The notes under the pieces were generated by a model. The model was given only the letters and a program-made list of their open reading frames with translations. It was not told where the DNA came from and did no database searches. A stretch of DNA of 64,000 nt, from positions 676,144 to 740,143 of the forward strand of contig ML976675.1 in assembly GCA_010015655.1 (NCBI GenBank), in the 5' to 3' direction. This DNA is from Bimuria novae-zelandiae CBS 107.79. Lineage: Eukaryota; Ascomycota; Dothideomycetes; Pleosporales; Didymosphaeriaceae. Made by a program: the position numbers and the translations under genes. Shown here piece after piece: positions 20,442-32,580 of the stretch (positions within the stretch are counted from its first letter, which is position 1; each line of letters begins with the position of its first letter).

Positions 20442-22523
20442 TTAAAGTAAGGTTCTATTAAATAGTAGGTTAGAGAAGAAGAGAAGGAGAATAAAGGCAA
20501 AGAAGTTCTTAAATACTTAATATTTAATACTAGATAAAACACGTTTAGATCTTAATTATATTATAATTCTGCTAATACTAATGTATCCCTTATATTCTCT
20601 TAAACTATTGCTTCTTCGTTTTAAACACGAGCTTCTCTTTTACAAGTTAAAGTATTTCTTTATCTTATTAAATTCTTTTTGCTTATAAATTAAGTAACGC
20701 CTATTTAGTATAAAGTTATTAGTTATTAATATGCATTGTCTATCGTATTAAAATTTAATTACTATAATATATTTAAAGTAAGTTATTAACGTGTTTAAGT
20801 TAAATATACTTTTTAGACGAGGAGAATCTTGCTAGAGTTAATTATACTATTAATTAAGAACATGATCGAGTATCCCCTTTAAAATTTAAACTAGATTATT
20901 AGATGCGACGTTGTTTAACGTAACTAAAAGAGAATTAGGGTAGTTAAAGCTCTTTATTATTATTAGATAAAATATTAATTTAATCTTAAGCGTCTAATAG
21001 CTTTTAGATTCTAAATATGTTTAGCTAGATATTACTATAGTAGAATTAACTTACTTTTTTCCCTCTTGCGACTCTTGTAGAACTATTTACTAATTAAGTA
21101 GGTTGTACGCTACTAGTGTCAAATGTTAAACCTTTTATAGGCGTTATATTCTATTAAATCCTAAAAATCTATCTTGCGTGAACTAAAACATATTATATAA
21201 AAGATTTAGAATATCTTCTAGTTAACTTACGCTATAATTACTATTAGTAGAGAAAGGTGCTTTCCTATTTAGTAGTATTTATTACCCGCTTGCTTAGCAG
21301 CGTTAGAGTGGAATTTTACTATATTGTAATACTCTTTCTTAATAAAGCTATAGTAATTAATAATATTAAATGCCATAGTAATATTCTTCTTATTAATTAC
21401 CTAATATTAAACGCTCTTTAGGTCTTTATTACTATCGTAAATGTATTAGAAACAGGTTTAGAACATAATTTCCGACATACCTAAAATATTAATAAGCTAG
21501 AAGTATTCTTTAGATATTCTATAATTAAGTAACTATATTATATAGCTATAAGAAGAATCCTATTTTTATAATCCTTATTATATTGCTCGTAGAATACTTT
21601 GTTTAAAGTGTATAGAATAAAAGCATAGTATTATATAATAGTAAAAGCTCTAGTAGCGTTTGTCTTAATTAACTAAGGACAGATATTTTAAGAATACTAG
21701 AAATATATTGGAAAAACGTATAAATCGTATTTTAGGAAATATATTTTGCCTATTTATTTAACATATTAACTATTATTCTAATAATTCCTGTATTATAGAT
21801 ATACATCCACTTAATCTCTCTTCTAGTACGTTCTAAACAAATTTTAAAGAACGTTGTAAAAGCCAGTTAATATATAGCTATTATTTTCCAGTTAATAAAG
21901 ATTCTTTTGAGGCAGATTACTATATTAGGTTAAATAAATTCTAAACGTATTTTAATTATGATTACCTACGTTCCTGTATTGACGATGTAAGAAAATAATA
22001 AGAAGTTCCATCTACAGAGTCTCAATACGTTTGTATAACATATCCATTTAAAACGTTTTTTATTCTCGTAGAATATTTGCTGCGCCGTCGTACAAAGTAA
22101 TTACGATATTACTAGAGACGGAGGTAATAACCTCACGAATGTATGCATATCTTATAGGTTAAACATATTTTACCTATTTGGGATTTCTATTAAGCAATTT
22201 CTGTTGAAAGAAAATTACTTTTAGGCCACTTCTATATAGAAAGTGTACAAGCTTTTTCCTTTGAATAAGGTCATTAATTTAATCCTTATTTATAAAGGTA
22301 ATACTAAGTTCTTTAATACTACGAAGACACTTTACTAATAGGTATACTTATAGCTAAGGAGAGTTAAAAAACTTTACTATAATATATTAAAACTATATTT
22401 AAAACGTGTTTAAGGTGCCTTACCTCTTGTAAGGTAAGGACTTAGTATTAGATAAAGAATAATTTTAATATCCTTAAGTTGTTCTTCCCCTGTAATAAAT
22501 GATGGAGGAGGTATATAGTTTTG
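20442..22523 (-). other. Unidentified RIP-decayed repeat, left part (split by copia-2)
   Basis: Very AT-rich. On the minus strand, between about 22,310 and 21,960, a long frame with few stops reads for example KLVHFLYRSGLKVIFFQQKL, PIRYAYIREVITSVSSNIVI and TLYDGAANILRE. It looks like a real protein but I do not recognise the family. The likely upstream part lies at 27861-29195, on the other side of copia-2. Confidence 0.4.
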
Positions 22524-22647
22524 TGTTATATTTAGAATATTTATAGTTAGCTCCTTAGCAGGTCTAGGAGTATATAGTTAGCCATCTCTCGTTACTTTAT
22601 AATTAACATAGTATCTTTTTATTTATTAGAGCCTATTTACTCTAATA
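22524..22647 (+). repeat. copia-2 5' LTR
   Basis: 124 bp, TGTTATATTTAG at the start and CTCTAATA (RIP form of CTCTAACA) at the end; same length as 27737-27860. Confidence 0.85.
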
Positions 22648-22660
22648 GTTATAAGCTTAG
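22648..22660 (+). other. copia-2 primer-binding site (half-tRNA type, RIP-altered)
   Basis: GTTATAAGCTTAG directly abuts the 5' LTR. It equals GTTATGAGCCCAG after G-to-A and C-to-T changes. That sequence would pair with the anticodon arm of initiator tRNA-Met (GGGCTCATAAC), as known for copia elements primed by a cleaved tRNA. Confidence 0.55.
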
Positions 22661-22799
22661 AAGCCTTTAATAATTACAACGTTTACTATACATAAACTAA
22701 GACCTATTTTTACGGGGACTAGCAAGTTATATCTTATTTATTAAAATTTTATTATTACTAGATAGTAAGCATAGAGGCTTATTTAGGACTAGATATAGT

Positions 22800-25700
22800 A
22801 AAGCGCTAGCTATCTAGTGAAAGACCTGTCTATACTACGCGCAGTAGAGACCTTAATAGCTAATTAACGCGATATAGTACGTAAAGTAAAGTAATAAGAA
22901 GAAAGTTATAAAATAGTAGAATTAAATCTTCTTATTACTCAGGCTATAATTATACTAGATAAACTAGAACACTAGAAGTAGTGGCTATTCTTATAGAAGG
23001 ATAGCGCAGATAGGAATTAACTCTAGAAATATATAGATCTAAATATTAAGAAGGATCTAGTTACCCGACTAAACGCTAAAAAGCTAATTAAAAAGCAGTA
23101 TAAAGATTTTTATAATATAGAAAGTAATGCTAAGGCAGCTAATACTAAAATAGATATTTTAAATCTAACTAATTAAGAGCTAGTAATATATAGAGCATGG
23201 TATAGGACGTATAGTCGCACTAAGGCACGATAGCTATAAAGAAAGAAGGCTCTTAGGGAGTTTACGCAAGAAATATTTATAATAATTATAGCTTAATACA
23301 TTTATTTAGTTATAGACTATATAAGCTCGCATGATTAATTACAAACCTTTAAAAAGTACTTTTACTTAAGTTAAGCTAAGAGTAGTATATAGCTTTAAGT
23401 TTAATATTAGGCTTTAAAGATACAACTAGAAAGGAGAATTTTAATATTTAGTTTAAAAACCACCTTAAGATAAAGCGCGTTATAAGCTAGACTTATATAT
23501 TTAAGACATAAAGGAACTAAGCTTTGTAAGACTTTATTTTAGTAGTTAAAAGTTTAAATAATAACTAGTTAGTAAATAAGCTTTTGTAGATTATTGAGAC
23601 TAAAGTAAATAATAAGTAGTATATAAGCATTCTAGACCTAGTAGCTTAGTATATATTATACTATTATCGCACTAGGCCTATTTCGTTAAGAATAAAAATA
23701 TTTATAATACTTAGTATTATACTATAACTATCTTAGATATCTTAAAGAAATTAATTAGCTACTACTTAGTAGTTAGCGCTAGTAGCTAGTAATTAGGAAT
23801 TACAATGTAGCAGATTAATTATTTACATTTATAAAGAAAAATATAAGTTTAAGTAATATTTTTATGTAAACTAAGCTCTATAGCTATAAGACTAGTATCT
23901 AGCTTATAATATTAATTGAAAGCTTAAAGAGCTTTAAACTTAAAAAATACTTAAAGATAAAGTGCATTATAATATAGAGAAGAAGCTAGGGTCTATAATA
24001 GTTACTATTATAGCTATAGAGACTACGCTAAACATAAATAAGAGGTAAGATAATAGGGGTTAACTAACAAGTCGTACTATAATAGTAGCTCTATATCTAT
24101 GATCTATATAGGCTAAATAGTAAAAGAGTCTATTACTACTTAATAAATAAATTATTAATCTTAGCTGAAACAAGCACGTAACTAATGATAAGTTATATAA
24201 TTAAAGGATAATTACTTTACTTAGGCTAGATAACTATGTGTACGTAAGAGATTAGCTACTACTAATTTAAGAATAAAGAATAGTTAAGCTATAAGTATAA
24301 ATGTCTACTAGAATTAACACGATCCTGCTATTATACGTAGCGTATATCCTAGAGCTATTTACTAGCGTCGTTAGTCTATCGCGCTGCAGCACAGTAGAGA
24401 TTCATTTTAACTTAGGCTAAGATTATCTGTATTAGATAGAGCCATTAAACGTTATCTACAAGCTTAGACGCACGACTAGCCACTAGTTAATAAATATAAA
24501 GAAGTTTAATTAGCTACTACTATTAGTCTATACTAGGTAGTATAAGCTTAGACTATTATATATAGCTTAAAAACCTCTAGAGCTTACCCTAATAAAGGCT
24601 TATAGAATGTTTAGCTATGCGAGCTAAAAGGCAATTACTTATCTACTAAAGTATATTAATAGGCTAAAATTAATTAATTAGCTATTATAGCTAAACTAGT
24701 ATTAAGATAAGTAGTAATAAGGTACTAATAGTACTCTAAAATAAATAAAGTATAAGACCTATATTTAGGCAAATCTTTATAAGCTAATAAGTAACAAAGC
24801 TTTTTAAGAACTAGCTTAGCGTCCACTTTATTAATTAGGGATAGACCTAATATAGCTCTGCGAGCGTAGCGAGCGATACTATAATTAAAATATATAGCTA
24901 TTTTATACTATATATTAAAATAGTACATAGTACGAGACCTGCTCTCTACTAAATAAGAATATAGCTATACTATAACGCGCTATATAAAGACTACTAGTTA
25001 TACTTAAAACTTAGTTTAATATATAAGTTATAGTAGTAAGGCTTAATAGTAAGCGTAAGTACTTAGAGCTACTAAAGATCTTTAAACATCTAAAAATTAT
25101 AGTAGAATTTTAAGATAAGTATATAGAGGAGTAGAATAGATAGATAGAGACGGCTAGATATATAATTATTATATAAAGCTAAGTAATTAGAATTAACGCC
25201 GGCCTAATCGTAGAGCTATTTAATATGTATACTATTTTTATAGTATATTTACTTAATTATATACTTACTAAAGCTCTAGGCTAGCATACGCTATATAAGA
25301 TAATTTAAGGCATTAAACTATTAGTTACTTACCTTAGTATTATAGGAGCTTAAGCCTATATTGTTGATTAGCATATATCGCGCGGAGAGAAGCTATAGTC
25401 TCGAGCTCTAATTAGATACCTAATAGGATACGATTCTACGAATATCTATCGCATCTAGATACCAGCGCTAGGCAGGATAATTAGGACTAGAGATATAGTT
25501 CTCGTACTATTAGAGTTATATAGAAATAATTAAGACTATCCTAATAAGTAAATCCTACGCTAAGTAGCTATAATCCTAGATATTAAAGAGTATAAGCTTA
25601 ATAATTTAGACCCAAAGTAATAACGTAAGGATAATTAAAAAATTAGTTAAGTAATTACTTAATTACGCGAAGGAATACTAAATAAGAATAAGCCAGAGTA

Positions 25701-27690
25701 GTAGCTTAAGTAGTAGCTTAAGTAAGAGTTTAAGTAGTAGTAAATATATAAGCTATATAAAGCTAAGTATTTAGTAGTAAGCATTATACTTACGCTAGAA
25801 AATACTTTAGAGCTACGTATCTAAAATAATTAAAATAAGTAAGACTAGCTAGATATAGTTATTAGCCTATCTAAGGGCTAGTGTTAGATAGAGTAAGAGG
25901 ATAAGTTATTAAATTAATAATTAAATAATATAAGTGGACGTAACGAAATTAGTAACTAGATTAATACTAGTAATATTACTAAGGCTAGAACCTATAGGAC
26001 TCCGCGCGTATACTACACTATATTTATAGTAGTTATATAGTAATTAGCTAATAGTAGGATAAAACTTAATTAACTAAAAATATGCTAATATTAAGATTAG
26101 CTCCTATTGCTACTAGAGTAATAGAAATAGCTCTAAAAGCATTCTTTCGGCGCTAAGTTTTAGAAAGTAGTAATAATAGAGCTTTAGAGCTATTATAGTA
26201 AGGGCTATCTTATGCTTACTATAGTAGCTAAAGCTAGCACCTAGGCTAAGATTTTACTATTAATATAGGTATTCGCCTACAAGTTTAACAAAGATAGATA
26301 TCTATATAAGTTTAAAGCAAGACTAGTTATTAGAGATAACTTATAAGAAGACTAGGGAGAAACGTACGTAGCTATACTAGTAGTATAAGTATTTTATTTC
26401 TTTATTACTCTAGTAATATCTTTTAGTCTATACGGCTATTAGTATAATATTATTAACGCGTTTCTTAATATATCGCTAGATTAACTACTTTACACCTATA
26501 CACTAGAAGGACTTATACATAAACTAAGTAAGCTACTTAAGATAAGAAAAGCTTTTTATAGCTTTAAAAACGCTCCTTTACTTTAGTATAAGCACCTTAA
26601 AAATAGGCTACTTAAGTTAGGGCTCTATCTAATTAAGGAGGTCCCTTATCTATTTATAAGTAAGAGCCTAATAGTATTCTTATACGTAAACGATATCGTC
26701 GTTCTTATACACCGAGATAATCTAGCAGCACATAGATAGTTTAAGCAAGACTTAAAAGCCTAGTACGAGCTACGCTCGCTAGGAGAGCTTAGGTAGTTCT
26801 TAAGAATATAAATTATATAAGACTAAGAAAATAATAGAATCTAGCTTAGTTAAGACTACTTTATAGACAAGGTCGTAGCTAAGTATAGACTATAAAAGTA
26901 AGGTTTAAAAAGGCTATCCTACAGTACTTCTAGTTAGTAATTGAGTATTTATAAATATAGAGGAGCTAAATAATTAAAAAATTAATTATTATTCGTAGCT
27001 AATTAGATTTTTAAGATATTTAGTAGTATATACGCGTCCTAATATCTTATAAGCCTACTTAGTTCTTATAACTTATCTTTAGAATCTAGGCTAAAGTTAT
27101 GTTTAAGTAGTAAAATATATATAGAGCTACCTAATTAAATTAAAATAAAACTAGGGATAGTTACCTTAAGGCTAAATTAAAAGAACTTAATCTACCTTTC
27201 TAAGGACTTACTATTTTATAGAGTATTAGATATAATATTTATCAATAATTAGGAAACACGTTGTAGCTCGAAAGGTTATTTATTTAAGCTTTATGAATTA
27301 CTTATTAATTAGAAAGCAACTCTATAACGCTTAGTTACTAAATTAACTACTAAAGTAGAGCTTTTAGCTTTATTAATAATTAGCACTAAGCTATAGTGGT
27401 AAAATACAATATTTAAGCACGTTAGATTTAGTACAGATATAGTCTCTATGCTATTCTATAATAATTAACAAACAATAGATATTATAGTCAAGGTGGAGGA
27501 TAGACTATAGACTAGACTCCGCTATATAAACACTTATTAGATGTAGATACAGCAGGAAGTTAAGGTAGGGAGGTTATAGATTAGCTAGAGGCCTATAAAT
27601 AAAATGCTAGTAAATAGGCTTACTAAGACACTACTAAAATAAAACACTTTAAATTTATAAAGTAACTAAGCTTTATAGACATATCTAAAT
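22800..27690 (+). pseudogene. copia-2 gag-pol polyprotein, RIP-inactivated
   Basis: Reverse transcriptase is clearest. It shows YGY-YNIINAFLN, YTYTLEGLIHKLSKLLKIRK, AFYSFKNAPLL-YKHLKN and LYVNDIVVLIHRDNLAAH (the active-site YVDD now YVND at 26683-26694), followed by YELRSLGELR-FL. RNase H-like sequence (TTKVELLAL-type) follows near 27.35 kb. Gag and integrase regions upstream are too mutated for me to place exactly. Stops are abundant TAA/TAG. Ends are approximate. Confidence 0.72.
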
Positions 27691-27736
27691 TAATAGATTT
27701 TTAAGTAGCTTTGTTATTTACTATAGCTAGGGGGTA

Positions 27737-27860
27737 TATTATAGCTAAGATATTTATAGTTAGCTCCTTAGTAGGTCTGGGAGTATATAGTTAGCTATTT
27801 CTTATTACTTTATAATTAACGTAGTTTCCTTTTATTTATTAGAGCCTGTCTGCTCTAACA
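27737..27860 (+). repeat. copia-2 3' LTR
   Basis: 124 bp beginning TATTATAGC (RIP form of TGTTATAG) and ending GCTCTAACA; better preserved at the right end than the 5' copy. Confidence 0.85.
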
Positions 27861-29195
27861 TTATATTTTGTAACCAAGTTTAGAATAATATACGGAGTTT
27901 TCTTAGTATTAATCGGAATTAGAATATCGAAGGTTACAGGACAAGACCTACTATATACTATAGTACTAAACCTAGCAGGGTGTTTAACTCCTGGAACATA
28001 GTTAAATCTTAATACAAACTTGTTTCTGTAAATTTTTACCGCATTTTTTCACTCTCCTATTTCTTAACTTCATAACTTTATACTCCTAACTAAGACCAGC
28101 AGAAGGTAGTCCATTATTAAATAAGTAACGTAAATAAATAATATCTACTTTATCAGGCACTGTAACAAATTTATAACTCTTAATATAATAATTAGAGTAC
28201 GTCTAATTAACGTATAAGACAAACTATTTTCTCATATTAGTAATTATCTAAATAGGTTAGAAATAGACTATAAACATGTTAGAGTAATATATCTATTTAG
28301 TAAACTAGCTAAGTATAGACGAATAGCTATCTCTCTAGGTAATGCATATCCCTGATTTAAAGCGTCGAAGTGTAATAATATACATGCTATGTTTAAAAGT
28401 ATAGACTAAATACGATTAAAACGTGTTGAGATTATATTTTCTCACGTATCCTATTGCCTCTTTAATAGCACGGGACTCCTTAGTAGGTCTATCTCGCAGT
28501 TGTCTTATTTTCTTATATAACTAATTATTAACTTTATTATAAAATAGATTTCGTAAACTGTTTATAAGGTGTTTACACTAATTTACCCCTAAGTAAGTAA
28601 ACTTTAATCTCTATGCTACACTACTAAGAAAATCTAAGATTATATAACGATCTTTATACACACTTGCCTTTAAGTATTAGAACTAAAACATATTAGAAAT
28701 AGCTTCTAAGTATGCTTACGTTATCAAGATATCGTGCAGTTACGATAGAAACATGTTTATATCTTAATTTATTAATACTTACTAAAGTAGCTACTTTCCA
28801 CGCTTCCTCCTCAGATAATGGCCTACTATTTTTATTACTAGGTAGCCTAACTACGTATGCGTAGCTATTTAGCAGTATTTTAGGTATAATAAAATAATTA
28901 TAGTATACTTAACGTCCTATGCACTTAATAGCGTTTGCAAACTATTACTTATAGTAAAAATTATTAGTTCCTATAATAAGTTATAAACGTAATTAATATA
29001 TATTTAAGAACTTACGCATACTGTAACGTTATTAGAAAATATCTCTAGTGCTCTTAGTACTTTAGTTATAGGAACAGGCTTGTTAGTCTCCTTATTATTA
29101 GACTTGTAAGCTAATAGGAATAGATTATATATATAATTAATATCTATTGCAAATCGTAATTAAATTACGTTCTAAACGTATTTTGTGATATGTAA
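27861..29195 (-). other. Unidentified RIP-decayed repeat, right part
   Basis: On the minus strand, frames read NNKETNKPVPITKVLRALEI, RLPSNKNSRPLSEEEAWKVA and NKLRYKHVSIVTARYLDNVS, so this is former coding DNA. It probably belongs with 20442-22523, separated by the copia-2 insertion. Family not recognised; no terminal repeats found. RIP-type composition stops sharply near 29,195, at the edge of the gene island. Confidence 0.4.
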
Positions 29196-29441
29196 AGCGG
29201 AAAACGATATTCTTGTCTGACCTGACTTAACGCGAAAATTTTTCAGCGCGCTATACCAATTTCAGCTTAGCGAAGTCAGATGCGCTAATTTCAAGTCAAG
29301 ATGATCTGAGTTCTGGCTCCGAGGCCGGGACGTCGCGTCTTCTCTCAATCCTTATTAGTGACTCATCATCTTACTTTCTTTAACATCACACACCAAGCTC
29401 ATAACAACAAGCAGTGCACCACCAAGTTTTAGGATTCAATA
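29196..29441 (+). promoter_or_regulatory. Upstream region of the N-acetyltransferase gene
   Basis: About 245 bp of normal-composition DNA between the RIP-decayed repeat and the ATG. It has a pyrimidine-rich stretch (TCTTCTCTCAATCC near 29,338-29,351) typical of fungal core promoters. No clear TATA box. The transposon edge lies very near, so a longer promoter would run into decayed DNA. Confidence 0.4.
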
Positions 29442-30395
29442 ATGACTGCCTCGCTTTCACCGGACCAGCTTTCGGCGTACATTCAACACATTGGACTGCC
29501 CACTAGATTTCACCCGAACAGTAAACCTACGCACGACATTGCCTTCCTCACGGCGCTGCACGTGCATACCATCTCGACAATTCCGTACGACAACTTGACT
29601 CTTCATTATTCTACCAGCAAGAAAATCTCAATCGACCCGCAACATGCTTTCAAGAAAATCGTGACCGATGGCCGGGGACGTGGAGGCTACTGCATGGAGA
29701 ACAGCATCTTATTTTATCACGTTCTACGAGGTCTGGGATTTGACGCATTCATGGCCGGTGTGCGGATGCGGTTGCGCGAAAATGGCGTCCCAAGCGGAGA
29801 CTATATTGGCTGGGTCCACCTCGTCAACATCGTCACCCTCACCACAGGCGAAAAGTACATGCTCGACGTCGGCTTCGGCGGCGATGCACCCACAACTCCT
29901 ATTCCGCTCATTCCCAATCAAGTCACGACCAATATTCTTCCTCAGGAGAACCGACTGGTGTACGACCACATTGGCCAGCAGGTCTCGCGGACTCCGGAGA
30001 CGAAGCTCTGGATCTACCAGTACCGCAACGGCGCTGACAAGGAGTGGAACTCTTTCTATGCGTTTCCGCTGTTAGAGTTCTTGGAGGCTGATTTCAAGAT
30101 CTTGAATTGGTATACTGGGAGCAATCCTGAATCGTTCCAGACGTTCACTATGTTGATCATCAAGTTCTTGCGGAGACCGAAGGAAGGCGGTAGGGATGGG
30201 GAGCAGGAGATTTACGGCAAGCGGATGCTGGTCAATGGCGTGGTGAAGGAGAACACTGGTGGAAAGACAAAGCTCGTGCAGGAATGTAAGACGGAAGCGG
30301 AGCGCGTGGAAGCGTTAGAGAAGTGGTTCGGGATGAGGTTGAGTGATGATGAGAGGACGGGCATTGTGGGGCATGTCACGGAGTTGAAGGGTTAG
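29442..30395 (+). CDS. Arylamine N-acetyltransferase (NAT family)
   Basis: A single uninterrupted frame of 317 residues starting MTASLSPDQLSAYIQHIGLP. It has the full NAT catalytic triad: Cys84 in RGRGGYCMENS, His126 in WVHLVNIV and Asp142 in LDVGFGG. These blocks and the length (usually about 280-330) define the family. NATs move an acyl group from acyl-CoA to an aromatic amine or hydrazine through a Cys thioester. In fungi some members use malonyl-CoA and detoxify plant benzoxazinone breakdown products; whether this one does cannot be told here. No signal peptide, so cytosolic. No introns or RIP damage. It opens the gene island right after the repeats. Upstream it faces a decayed repeat; downstream is a broken gene on the other strand. 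Confidence 0.92.
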   Translation: MTASLSPDQLSAYIQHIGLPTRFHPNSKPTHDIAFLTALHVHTISTIPYDNLTLHYSTSKKISIDPQHAFKKIVTDGRGRGGYCMENSILFYHVLRGLGFDAFMAGVRMRLRENGVPSGDYIGWVHLVNIVTLTTGEKYMLDVGFGGDAPTTPIPLIPNQVTTNILPQENRLVYDHIGQQVSRTPETKLWIYQYRNGADKEWNSFYAFPLLEFLEADFKILNWYTGSNPESFQTFTMLIIKFLRRPKEGGRDGEQEIYGKRMLVNGVVKENTGGKTKLVQECKTEAERVEALEKWFGMRLSDDERTGIVGHVTELKG

Positions 30396-30880
30396 TAGCG
30401 TATGAAAGCGCCTTTCAATATACACCAGCACTGTAATTAGAAATAAAGCCTGACTGGATATTTCAATCGGCCCAAGTAACTCCAAAATCTGAGAGATGCA
30501 ATTGATATCGCGGACAAAGAAGATTTCCAAATGAGTGTATTGAATTGGACCAATGGGCTACAATAAAACTCCCATGATAAAAGAGACCCGGGAAAGACTC
30601 GAACTGCTGAGGACAAGAAGGCGAATCGAGAAGTTCCCCCCTAGACAGAGTTCTAATGATTTTGATAACATGATGCCGATCTTCTAGGAAAAGAAAGGAA
30701 TAAAATGAAACAACAGCACGATGAAAACGCTCACGCTCGATAAAATGTCTTCGCAGAGTATTGGTTGCGTAAAAGGTCCTTTATGAAGAAAGTTGTGAAA
30801 GGGCCAAAAAGATGAGTAAGAAAGTTAAGGGAAGAATAAGGTGGCTACAAATGAACGTTGGAAGAAAGCAAGCCGGAGGC
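30396..30880. other. Intergenic DNA between two convergent genes
   Basis: Normal composition. Contains an AATAAA downstream of the N-acetyltransferase stop. No gene seen. It would hold the 3' ends of both the N-acetyltransferase gene and the broken minus-strand gene. Confidence 0.45.
30442..30447 (+). terminator. Possible polyadenylation signal of the N-acetyltransferase gene
   Basis: AATAAA 46 bp after the stop codon, a suitable distance for a 3'-end signal. Confidence 0.4.
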
Positions 30881-32580
30881 TTACTCCAAAGCTTCTGCGA
30901 TGCGATCTACCTCTTTGATAGAGACTTCTCCCTCCGCCAAGCCTAGCAGTGGAGTTGTTTTGGTGATGACATCGCCCGGGGCCTTGTCAATTTCCTCAAC
31001 AGTGGTTTTGCTTAACACCTGCATATGCTTCTTAATTTTAGGTTTGAGTTTCGACATGTAAGGCTTCAAGCTGGGCAATAACGGTAATATGTTGATGTGG
31101 AACGACAGTGACGTGCTCGACCAGGAACCACTGGTTCTTATCGGGACCAACGAGAGGTAAATATATACGTGCAGTGGGCGCTTGGTACTTCTCTGCTAGG
31201 TTTTCGAACAAGTCCTTGCCCTGGTCCATAAAAAAAAAATCTTTGTTCCATCCTCGTCTAACTGTATTTGAGGGATTTTGAAGGGATTGGAAGCATCTGT
31301 TGTATTGCCCTCATGCAGGTAGCCTCGTTTGACAGTCAGTTCATTTAGAACCTTTTTTAAGCAAGTGTATATGCTCGGATACATTCTCCCTTGTGAATCC
31401 TGACCCAAATATGGCATACAAAACATCATACAGAGTGACAGGAGCCTTTGAATCCGGTTTGACTGTTGGGATGCCAGTAGCCAAATCATAAGTAAGCTGT
31501 AGAGTTTTCCGCTCAACGTGAAGAGATATTTTTGGTCGTAGACGAAGAAATATGAAAATTCTTCACCGTTCGGAAGAGTCGGCAAGCGCGGATTGAGTTG
31601 GGTGATTTGACCGGGTGGAAAGTTGAAAAAGAAGTCCCGAGCGTTAGTGTTTCTGAATGTTGTCTTGGGTTTCTTGTCTTTTGGTTTATTCGCTTCTGAC
31701 TTCTTTGCTTCTACATCTTGAGCTTTTGATGCACTTGCCTCGGTCGATGGGCTTGATGTGGCGTCTTCCTTTTTACCCCTAGGTGTGCCGACCGAGAAAG
31801 CTCTAGCATAGATCACCTTACGCAAGGCTTTTGCGTAAGCCTTAGATCATCGTCGTGAGCGGTTAGGGTTGAAAACGTCTCGAATGTATACTGGATCTTC
31901 CTTTTCGTCCTCTCACGCTTCATTTTACCGGTCTTTTCGTTCATAACGTCTCCATACACCCTGTGCTTGGTATTACTTACTTTATATGGGTTGCCGTTCT
32001 TGATCTATTCGTCTTGGTCCTGTGGATTGATATTTAATGCAGAGAGCTGAGAAGTCGGTATGATAAATTGAGGTTTGTTTGTACCAGCGTTTACGACGGC
32101 GATTTGGTGGAGTACAGGAAAATGCGTTCCGATGAGTTCATTAATCGCCCTACCGGCCACATCACGATTTAAGACATGCTTCCATGTAATTATTTCTGAA
32201 AGACCCCTTTCGGGATTCTGGTTGTTTGGAAGTGTGCTCTTATCTTTAAGAGAGTCTTCATCCGATGGAACTGAATTGTGTTGATACTCGACGAGAACAT
32301 CGGCAACGAATAGTTCAGGCAAGGTTTCGATTTTGTACGTTGTGTTTCCAATTTTCCGTCTCCGAAGCTGTGATGTTTTCCTTCTGCGACTGGAGTTGGT
32401 GGTCAGCCTTCTCGGTGCAGGTCATTGCGTCACGCCTTTTCCTCTTCTCTTTTTGCTTATACAACTTTTGACCGAGATTCTCTAGAACGTCGAGGACAGA
32501 TTTGAAAGAGGCTAACTCATCCTGAGTTAGGGATTCTGTCTGGCCCTCTTGCTGTGCTATCTTTCCGTATCAAAATTGCT
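30881..32580 (-). pseudogene. Unrecognised protein-coding gene broken by several frameshifts and a stop
   Basis: At least five consecutive minus-strand stretches look like one protein. About 32,560-32,330 gives ESLTQDELASFKSVLDVLEN and then a Lys/Arg-rich tail. About 32,400-31,835 gives TLPELFVADVLVEYQHNS and GTHFPVLHQIAVVNAGTNKP, crossing one TAG at 32005-32007. 31825-31196 gives RNTNARDFFFNFPPGQ and GEEFSYFFVYDQKYLF. 31229-31038 gives KYQAPTARIYLPLVGPDKNQ. 31120-30881 gives LKPKIKKHMQVLSKTTVEEI, ending EVDRIAEALE with a stop at 30881. One frame change falls on a run of ten A (31230-31239), so sequencing error is possible there; the others have no such excuse. Composition is normal, not RIP-like. 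I do not recognise the family; no membrane segment or catalytic motif is evident. Confidence 0.55.

Larger units (their letters stand above)
22524..27860 (+). mobile_element. Ty1/copia LTR retrotransposon (copia-2), heavily RIP-decayed
   Basis: Two 124-bp LTRs (22524-22647, 27737-27860). The right one follows a purine-rich GCTAGGGGGTA, the polypurine tract. Plus-strand coding with a reverse transcriptase near 26.3-26.9 kb. The base after the left LTR starts a primer-binding site of half-tRNA type. No clean 5-bp target duplication: the left flank ends TTTTG and the right flank starts TTATATTTTG. Confidence 0.85.

Noticed and set aside
22514..27870. TTTTG as target duplication of copia-2
   Set aside because: TTTTG abuts the left LTR, but on the right it is 5 bp away from the LTR end, so it does not qualify.
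29668..30530. Other-frame open stretches over and just after the N-acetyltransferase gene
   Set aside because: Shadows of a gene with an intact catalytic triad.
30575..30650. tRNA-like motif on the minus strand (GCAGTTCGAGTC, near a B-box)
   Set aside because: The flanking bases do not form a T-stem, and no matching acceptor strand or anticodon arm was found within tRNA length.
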